This document shows positions 56,151 to 64,000 of a DNA stretch of 64,000 nt, piece by piece (the first letter of the stretch is position 1; each line of letters begins with the position of its first letter). The translations under genes were made by a program, and so were the position numbers. Below the pieces are notes generated by a model. The model searched no databases. It was not told the origin of the DNA and saw only the letters and a program-made list of their open reading frames with translations. Source of the DNA: Caenorhabditis remanei (lineage: Eukaryota; Nematoda; Chromadorea; Rhabditida; Rhabditidae); assembly GCF_010183535.1 (NCBI RefSeq), contig NC_071331.1, forward strand, positions 1,736,001 to 1,800,000, in the 5' to 3' direction.

Positions 56151-59100
56151 TTTTTACTATTTACACAAAAACAACTCATCCCAGAATTCTGAATTAAAAT
56201 GACCCCTCCTTAAATTTCATGTTCGCACAAGCACACACATTTGCCCAGGAATTCCAAACCTAACCAGAGATCATTTCTCCGTTATCTTCAGGACAAACAC
56301 ACATTTTTCTTAGTTTTCTCTTCAAATAACACACTATCTATCGGGCATGGCGCCATTGAGAAGAAGAAGAAGAAGAACTTTTGTGTTGTGAGGTCATTAA
56401 CTGATTTTTTATCAGAAGAAGAGAGGCACTTTGTGGTCGTTGATCCCGATATGTTTCCCTGTGCCACGCTATTTCTTTTTCATTGGTTCGCGGTGACGGA
56501 GGGCAACATTTTGTAGTCTGACACAAGAAGTTACAGGGAGAGATAATGGGAAATGGGGAGATGGAAGAGAAGAAGGAAGAACTTTTTTGTGATAAGATCT
56601 TTCTCAAGATGATTATTTCATCGCTGTCAACTCGGAAACCTTGTTGTTATCAATTAGAAGATACTCAATATGTCGACACGTGTTTTTAAGACAATCATTT
56701 TCAGGTTGATGGGAAGAATAGAAACGAATAATCGTAAAATAATTGACCTTACATAATATGAAACTGAAACCGTGAATGCTCTAATGCTTGGAACTTCAAA
56801 GCAAACAGGTTTATGCCAATAATTATCATATAAACTTTTCAACAACGTGGTGATCGTGAAACAGATAACGACGAAAATTTTCATCACTCAATCAGCGCTG
56901 ACTAAGGAATAGCCTAAACTGACCTTGGAGTTCAGCAATGAGACCTAGCAGAATCCAGAGACAATCGAATTCTGGATTCTGAAGGCCACTCAGCTATTTT
57001 TGAAAACTGATTTCCCACCAGAATTCGATTGTTTTTCGATTCTGCTAGGTCTCGTTGCTAAACTCCACCGTCAGTTTAGACCATTCCCTCGTGATTTTCC
57101 CGTGCGTCTAAAATTTTTTTGCTGTTTTCGGATGTTCTTTTCAATGTTTATCCATGGCACATCACGATGTACGAACGTTGGGGGAAACTGAGAATGCAAA
57201 TGAAACAAGAATGTATGAAACCGTTTTTCAATCAATTTTTATTAATTTTCAACGCTAAATATCTTCTGACAGCCTCCCAAACTAATACAAAAAATTGGCA
57301 CAGCGAAAATTAAGTTATTATAACAAAACTTTTACCTTCATTCAAGAAATAGTTTAAAAACAGAAAATAATAGCAAAATCTGCTCGAAAGTGTGAAAATT
57401 TCAGGATTTAAAAAATAAAAAAAGTTTCGAATAAAACATAAAATATGGGAGAACCGTTTCGATGTAATCCTGGGTTTGATGCCCCAAATTTCTCAAAAAG
57501 GTCTGAGCACTATTTTTGAACGCCTTTTTTTGTGTTCTACGGTTTTGGAGTAATTTCTGTTTCTCAGAATCGCTGTATACCTGTCTTTACATTGTCAGTA
57601 ATGTAGTAGAGGTTTTGATGGAAATATCATTCTACTCAATAACTCCAAGGTTCTCGGTCCGCTTTCCCTCAATTTTTCATTTATTTTTCTACTGTATTAA
57701 GATGACAATAACTCGTTAGTACAACAACACACATTCTCATTTTTCAGTTTTTTTCAGTTTCACACACTTTTAGACTTGAATTTCAATTTTTAGTGGTACC
57801 ACCGTTATTCCACTTCATTAGGTTATCATACTAAGATTTAAAGGTTTTATGATAAGGAGAAGTATGAAATATTAGGAGCGTTTGTTTCGAATTGGAAAGT
57901 CGTACAAAGTATATTGAACACGGCTGCAAATTTTTAAAAATCTGTTTGAAACGGAGATAATATCTGCTTCACTGAGATTTCTTAGTTCTAGACTTTTATC
58001 TAAATTGGTACTTATACAGTTTTACCAACATTGTCTTTCAAGAAATCCGCCAAAAATTGAATTACTGAATCAGTAAATATTTGATAATTTCTGTTTCGGA
58101 ATGATCATTTGTATTTTTCCTCCGGCTTTTGGACGCTTGTTCCATTTTTTCTCGTTCTGGGCAGTCTTGAAATAATTTATTTTCCTTTTTTCCCCAATCT
58201 TTTAGTCTCTAGTTCTTCGTTTTCCTCTATTGTTCACTAGCATCTTCTAAACTATTTCTGTAATTTTTTTATCTGAAGGCAAAAGATCGGCGACATAGAG
58301 AAACAAAGAAATATATTGATATGAATAATAAGAGAGATGATAATTTGTTTTTTCGTTTTTCTGTTTCTCTATTTTCTTATTTGATTTTGTCTTCCGTTCA
58401 AATGGATTTGAAAGTTGGATGATGACGGAATAGAAATGAAATCGGACAATATCTTTCGCTCTCTCTCTCTATGTTGGGATCAAAATGTGGAGAAAAGAAA
58501 GATGATGTCAATTTGAGTATGACAGAGATCAAGAAGAATAACGTTTTCAAAATTGATTGAAAATAAGAAAGCTCACAATTTTGAAAATTCAGGAGAAATG
58601 TTATCGTGTCTCTGAAAAGCATTCATGTCTCTTCCTGTTTCTCGAGGTTTTCAATATTTAATACAGATTATTTTGAACCAATGGTCCCCTAGGATTTAAA
58701 CTTTTTCTTTCAAAAATTCTGAATCACGTTTATTATTTTAAATTTTGATATTGTCGGAACTTTGTCTTGAAACTTTACTGTTTTAACGAGTCAATAAAGT
58801 TTTTATCGATATCATCATATTATTAAGATCGATCCTCTCAAAAGTTTTGAAGGTTTTTACAACTGAAGCGATCCACAAGAAACCGAAAAAGAGAACATTT
58901 TTCTCTGTTTTTTGAAGTCGTTAACTGATATTTATAATTGGAAAAAAACGATGAGACAATGGGAACGGTGAATATAAACTAGAGAAGTTCGAAGGTTGTG
59001 GAGTAGAGAGACTAGTAAAATGCTTTGGGATCATAAACTCCAGTAAAAAATGTATCATTAATTTAAAATCATATTGAAACGGAATCTTTTTTTTCGATGA

Positions 59101-59445
59101 ACGTGTGTACAAGCTTGAAAGAATCGGTTCACGCCCACAATTACAACTTGGGGACCTGGAAACAGAAGAACTACTAACATAATTCGAAGTGCTTTGTTTC
59201 ACTGAATCAGGAATTTCGGTTTACGGCGTCTCTTTACTGAACTTTACCCATAAATGTTTCAAAAGTACGGTAGTCGCGTCGTCCCCGAGCCAAACTTTGA
59301 GTGAGCGATCAACCACCGGCGAATAGGTAATAAGAAACGTAAACAGTTTCACTAAAACCACAAAACATGGGAGAACAATTTTTGTGTGATTTTTCCATCG
59401 CTCAACTCTTTTATACATTAAACACATTTATTATGTTTCATAAAT
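56151..59445. repeat. gene-free module C, paralogue of module A
   Basis: It runs parallel to 1-3236 and then to 7326-7650, without the LINE. It includes the foldback copy at about 56902-57091 and the Ruby core at 56857. The uninterrupted junction near 59107 is the empty site for the LINE. No gene is seen. Confidence 0.65.
56857..56864 (-). promoter_or_regulatory. Ruby-motif core of a putative 21U-RNA locus
   Basis: TGAAACAG on plus, in GATCGTGAAACAGATAAC. Confidence 0.58.
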
Positions 59446-59722
59446 AAGGATGTTACTTGCGGCAATCGCCGGCAAGCCGGCGCCGCTTATTTTCACGTTA
59501 ATTGCATGAGAAGCAAGTTCATTTCCAAAACTTGCTTCCATCGCCGGTTTTCATTTCCAAACCGGCTTTAAACGCCGCTTTTTTAAGTAGAAAATATACT
59601 GAAAATGAATAAAAATGATAAAAACCGGCGTTAAACGCGGGTTTAAAAAATGTTATTTGCCGCAATCGCCGGAAATGAAACCGGCGATTGCCGCCGTAAA
59701 ACGCCTGTTTTAACAGCCCTAG
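59446..59722. mobile_element. palindromic hAT-like element rich in CCGGCG
   Basis: It is absent from the module A copy, which reads TTTCATAAGTATTC at 7659. The flanks TCATAAAT and TCATAAGT match at 7 of 8. The tips AAGGATGTTA and the complement of AACAGCCCTAG are weak inverted repeats. The interior alternates inverted GCAATCGCCGG / CCGGCGATTGC blocks. Confidence 0.65.
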
Positions 59723-60550
59723 TCATAAGTATTCTTTCAGTTTCTAGCATTTATCTGGTTTTTGGCAGTCCACATTCAACACTAATAGTAAGTTTGGACA
59801 CTTGATTGCCTTTCATCCTTTTTTCTAACTACAACCTTTTTCCTACTTTACTTTATTGAGATGTTAATAACAGAGACACATACTTGTTAGTGCATTGACA
59901 CACATTCACATTTTTCAGTTTCTTGTTTTCTATAATTTACAGCCATTAAATTTTAGTCTTTACTGATACCATCTATTATTTCCGCCTCATTAGGATATTA
60001 TTTTTTTTTAGCTACAGCATGGTTTTTTTTAGCTACAGCCCCACCCCCCCTGAGGTCTTTAAAAAAATTTTTTAATGAGAATTCGAAGAAATGTACTGGA
60101 ACTTTAGTTTTCATTGAAGTTCTATAAACTAGGTGAAACATAAATTATATATGTATGTTTCATTGAGAAATAGTATTTTCGATCTTTTCCAATCCACACA
60201 TGTTTCAAAAGTTCGGCTGATACAAGATTTGTTTTCTAATTTCTCCTTTTAATTTGATCGTTTTTCGTAGCAATTTTTAATAAAAACTGAAATAGCTGTT
60301 TGAAAAAAGTGTGATTATCTAGAAAGTCGAACTTTGGATTCATCGCATCATATCAAGATCAAATGATCCAAAGTTTATTACACAGAGAAACTGTAAAAAT
60401 ATGTATGAATTGTTAGCAAGTGCTGTAATTCTGCTTTATCCCATTTTTTGAATTTCTGAATTTTTATATAGCAAAATCATCCCGCAATGAAAAGATATGG
60501 CTAAAAGGTTTATCTCTTCACAAACAAGCAAACTTTCAAAACAGAGTTTT

Positions 60551-60558
60551 TGAAACAG
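60551..60558 (-). promoter_or_regulatory. Ruby-motif core of a putative 21U-RNA locus
   Basis: TGAAACAG on plus, in TTTTTGAAACAGTGATTTCC. Confidence 0.58.
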
Positions 60559-61255
60559 TGATTTCCTAATAAATACTGATTCACAAGGTCAATTTATATG
60601 CCACTCCCAATTTTTGGTCGTTTTAAAATTGACGTTTTGACTAAATTGTATGTTTTTATGCTTTTTCTTTCCTATTTTCTGTTCAGCTCTACCCAAAACC
60701 TTTTTTTAAACTGTTATAACCAATCGTTTAGTCTACCTTTTTTCCTTTAGTTCAATAGATTCAATTTCTGAACTATTTCTGCCACTTTTCAACTAAAAGG
60801 CAAAAGATCGGCGGCCCAAAGAAACAAAGAAAATAGATTGAAATGAATGATAAGAGAGACGGAAATTTGTTTTTTTTTTCGTTTTCTCTGTTTCTCTATT
60901 GCCTTATCAAATTGTTCTAATGGATTGAAGATAATTGACGTGAAATTTAATCGGACAAAATCTCTCTCTACTTGAGACTTTTCTTTGTCGAAACTAACAG
61001 AAGACTGCAAAGTCTTCGAAGAAGATTTTTGATCTCTGTGTTGGGATCAAAATGAGGAGAAGAGAAATCTGGTTTCAATGTGAATGTGACAGAGATCAAA
61101 AATAACAACCTTTCAATTGCCCTATATAGATAAAGGTTAGAACATGGTTAAGGAATTTTGAGACGTTTCGGAGGAAGTTTTGAATGTACAACTAAATGGA
61201 ACACTGAGATACAATCACTAGTTCTAGAAAGTTTTCTCAACACAAACGTAACTAT

Positions 61256-61263
61256 TGAAACAG
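61256..61263 (-). promoter_or_regulatory. Ruby-motif core of a putative 21U-RNA locus
   Basis: TGAAACAG on plus. Local duplicate of the core at 61845 (shared GTAACTATTGAAACAGAA-type flank). Confidence 0.6.
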
Positions 61264-61844
61264 AATAAAACTGAATTCGCAAACTCTGATTGTATAGATA
61301 AGGTTTTAAAAACAAAAAATATCGAGGAATTTTGAGACTTTTCAGTGGTTATTACTTATGTGAAATGTTGAATGTGCAGATTTTCAAAAATAATCATTTT
61401 TTTAAAGAAGAAAAGCATCAGAAAAGCATCAGCTATTCTTATCAACTTGGGTGAGAAACTCAAGACGCATACGAAACAGGAAAGTCTCAAAATCAAAATC
61501 AGTTTTACCGAATAAAATCAGTTTTCTCCACTCATACCCTGGTCCCCGGTCTTAACTTTTTTGATCTTTCAAAAAGCTTATGAGCTTAAGAAGAATATGC
61601 AGAATAGCACATTTTCATAATTTCTCTGACCATAAGACAAAAATGTGAAACATTTCAATTTTGAATAAATCAGCGTGTCTTCTGATCTTGATATGGATTT
61701 CACTGTTCCATTAAGTCTTTAATATTGTTATCAATCAACATAACCTGATTTGATCATTGGAAATTCTGATTGAATATAAGAGTTAGAACACCGGCATCCA
61801 ATTGCACTGATTCTAGAGAACTTTCTCAGCAAAAACGTAATTAT

Positions 61845-61852
61845 TGAAACAG
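61845..61852 (-). promoter_or_regulatory. Ruby-motif core of a putative 21U-RNA locus
   Basis: TGAAACAG on plus, duplicate of 61256. Confidence 0.6.
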
Positions 61853-61954
61853 AAGAAAATTTTGTAGAAATTTATCAGCATATCGTTGCTAATAATATTC
61901 AACAGATACTAAGTATACTTGTATTAGAAGCCATTCACACTGAAAAGGCATACA

Positions 61955-61962
61955 TGAAACAG
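61955..61962 (-). promoter_or_regulatory. Ruby-motif core of a putative 21U-RNA locus
   Basis: TGAAACAG on plus. The duplicate position near 61463 reads CGAAACAG. Confidence 0.55.
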
Positions 61963-62700
61963 GAATTGTTTGAAAAATCACAATAATTAGTTTTAGAAAT
62001 ATCCATCCCTATTTTAGTTCCTGGTCTTAACTTTTTCGTCTTTAAAACCGCATACGAGGTAACATCTTTTCATAATTTCTCTGACCATAAGACAAATATC
62101 TGAAACATTTCAATTTTGGAAAAAACTGAGTGGCTTCTGAACTTGATATGGATTTCCACCGTTTCATCAAGTCTTTAATATTGTTATCAATCTGTAGGTT
62201 TATTATCAGTCTGATTTGCGGTTATTCGAAAACTGTAAAAATCAGGAATTCAGATTTCAAACTGATCCTCTTCATTCCCCCCATTTCTACACACTTTCCT
62301 CAAAATGCACACTCTGTGACATGTGGCTTTTCTGACAAGAAGAAGAACTTTTCCTACGTTTTCGAAGGTCATTAACTGGGTTTTTATCAGAAGAAAATAA
62401 AGAAAAGAAGAGAAGAAGGGACACTTTGTGGTCGTTGATCCCAGTCTGGTTCCCCTCGTCGCGCCATTTCTTTTTGATTGATTCTAAGTGACGGAGGGCA
62501 ACATTTTGTAGTTTGCCACAAGAAGTTACAGGGGAGAGATAACGGGAAATGGGGAGAGGGAAAAGAAGAAAGAAGAACTTTTTTGTGATAAGATCATTCT
62601 GAAGATGATTATTTCATCGCTGTCAACTCGGAAACGTTTCGTTATCAATGAGTGATGGACACGTGCTTTTACGATTTTTGTTGTGAATATTCAGATTGAT

Positions 62701-62729
62701 GGGGGGGGGGGGGGGGGGGGGGGGGGGGG
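62701..62729 (+). repeat. uninterrupted run of 29 G
   Basis: Paralogous positions read TTGATGGGGAGAATT (48785), TTGATGGGAAGAAT (56705) and TTTGATGGGAAGAATTG (828), so the run grew from 3-4 G in this copy. It can form G-quadruplex structures; assembly length may be unreliable. Confidence 0.9.
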
Positions 62730-64000
62730 AACATTCAAAGAAGTATGAAAATAGAGAATAATGAAGAATTGAAAATTGAATTGGAGCAGAAAGCCCTGGA
62801 CTCACAGTTTCTTGAAATCGAACCAGTAGAATTATTTTTGTTATGTGAACCGTACAGAACCATTCTCAGTCTGATCAATTGTGATTAAAGAAATACATTC
62901 AAAACAAGCTGGATTTTGTACGAAACGCGATCATAATACTGGCACTTTGAAAATATTAGATAAATGTGGTCACCACGAAACAGAGGAATAATAACATCGA
63001 AGAGCAGCTAATTGAAAGTAATTTGAATTATTGGATTGGGACTGATGCTCGTGGACCTGCAAAGAGCAATAAATTTAATTTGCAGTTTCTTACTGTACCT
63101 GTGTGGGTTTTCTGTTAAAGTATTGTCCTAAAGAGATGAAAAGCAGATAAATGGTTGATTCGTTGCTTTGAAAAAAAACAGTTGAACTTAATTAAAGCTG
63201 ATCACGGATCAAATACATTAGAAATGGATCAATTATTATGGTTTCAGTGAATCAGTGAAGTAATAGAAAAACTTTTTTTAACGTTTAATGCACTGTTAAA
63301 ATTGAAAATTAGTGCATTTTTGATGATGGGAGGATTGTAGCGAAATTCATAAACGAGTTGAATGATACGAGAACTATTTCAGTTTCAAAAATAACTTTCA
63401 ATTGCATTATGATAACAGTATAATTTCGTTATTTTGTGCTATTTTGAGTCCTTGTTGCACCACAGTGCTCCCTAAATCCTCAATTACTTCTTTTCTTTTC
63501 TTCCCTCCAATTCTCTATTTTTTTGTCTACTTCACTCTATTAAGATGTCAATAACAGGAAGACACATACTCGTTAGTGCATCAACACACATTCACTCCAA
63601 CAAACATACACTTCTTCTCACATTTCTCATTTCAGTCGTCCTAATTCCTTGTTTTCTACCACTTGTAGACTTTGAATTTCAATTTTTTGTAATTCAACCT
63701 CATTAGGTAATTGTACATAGTTAACATTGGCCGTTTTCGCGTTTAACTGAAAATTCGGTATAAGTCGATTTTCTATAAACTAGCAGAAACAATGAGAACT
63801 GAAAATTCGTTTCATTTAAATACTAATCACTGCAAATTTGGTATCCGTTGAACTTTTGAAACCTTGTTGAAACGGTAAAAATCTTATCTGTTTCATTGTC
63901 ATATTTTGATTCTGGTCGGATTTTGGCTTATCAATAGTGTATTTCCGTCACTTCATGATTACAGAGTTGGAACGATATCAAATATTTAACAGGTCACAGA
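62730..64000. repeat. gene-free module D, paralogue of module A 250-900
   Basis: It follows module A from the GTCAACTCG block through ATTGGGACTGATGCTCG and CAGTGAATCAGTGAAGTAAT. One exact Ruby core lies at 63888. No gene is seen. Confidence 0.6.
63888..63895 (+). promoter_or_regulatory. Ruby-motif core of a putative 21U-RNA locus
   Basis: CTGTTTCA in TTATCTGTTTCATTGTC. Confidence 0.58.

Larger units (their letters stand above)
59723..62700. repeat. piRNA-type DNA, module C continued and start of module D
   Basis: It parallels 7660-8860 and then carries a local duplication (61150-61560 against 61750-62060). Four exact minus-strand Ruby cores lie at 60551-61962. No gene is seen. Confidence 0.6.

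Noticed and set aside
59990..60070. duplicated TTTTTTTTAGCTACAGC phrase as a regulatory element
   Set aside because: Simple local T-rich duplication without further support.

Overview
The window reads as nuclear DNA of a Caenorhabditis-like nematode. It is AT-rich, with short GT..TTTTCAG introns, a BEL/Pao LTR retrotransposon, a CR1/Jockey-type LINE, Helitrons, mariner relatives and small hAT-like elements. I find no intact host protein-coding gene and no tRNA, rRNA or CRISPR array. The species cannot be fixed from the sequence alone.

The most interesting signal is in the 'empty' DNA. The 8-mer CTGTTTCA, the core of the upstream (Ruby) motif of Caenorhabditis 21U-RNA (piRNA) loci, occurs 24 times exactly on either strand in the roughly 45 kb outside the LINE and the LTR element. 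About two would be expected from base composition. Many single-mismatch versions accompany it. I read the background as a type-I piRNA cluster. Fragments of an Olig-family bHLH gene (hlh-17/31/32-like) lie in the same DNA, some with Ruby cores in their introns.

Layout: 1-3236 and 7326-9647 form a piRNA-type module interrupted by an apparently intact LINE (3237-7325, ORF1 and ORF2). 9648-24364 is a BEL/Pao element with two LTRs of about 685 bp. It has a leader with tandem repeats, two multi-exon genes upstream of gag (11515-12944 and 13128-14327) joined by an operon-like polyA/trans-splice junction, about 2.2 kb of unrecognised sequence, and a decayed gag-pro-RT-RNase H-integrase region. The nucleotide motif CAACANCCGC recurs 18 times on its plus strand, in all three codon phases. 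24365-43500 is a set of diverged segmental duplications with Ruby motifs and bHLH fragments. It is interrupted by three hAT-like elements with perfect 8-bp target duplications, a Helitron with a captured spliced gene fragment (31897-33109), two head-to-tail Helitrons (33422-36858) and a mariner fragment.

43663-46416 holds a foldback element, two CCGCCTTCCGC-rich hAT-like elements and a decayed mariner-like element. 46417-64000 returns to piRNA-type modules, with paralogues of the 1-9 kb module at about 48, 56-60 and 62-64 kb. These are interrupted by a GC-rich hAT-like element, a Helitron with a hAT-like element nested in it, a palindromic element and a run of 29 G. Where a paralogue lacks an insertion it gives an empty site, which fixes several element boundaries to the base.
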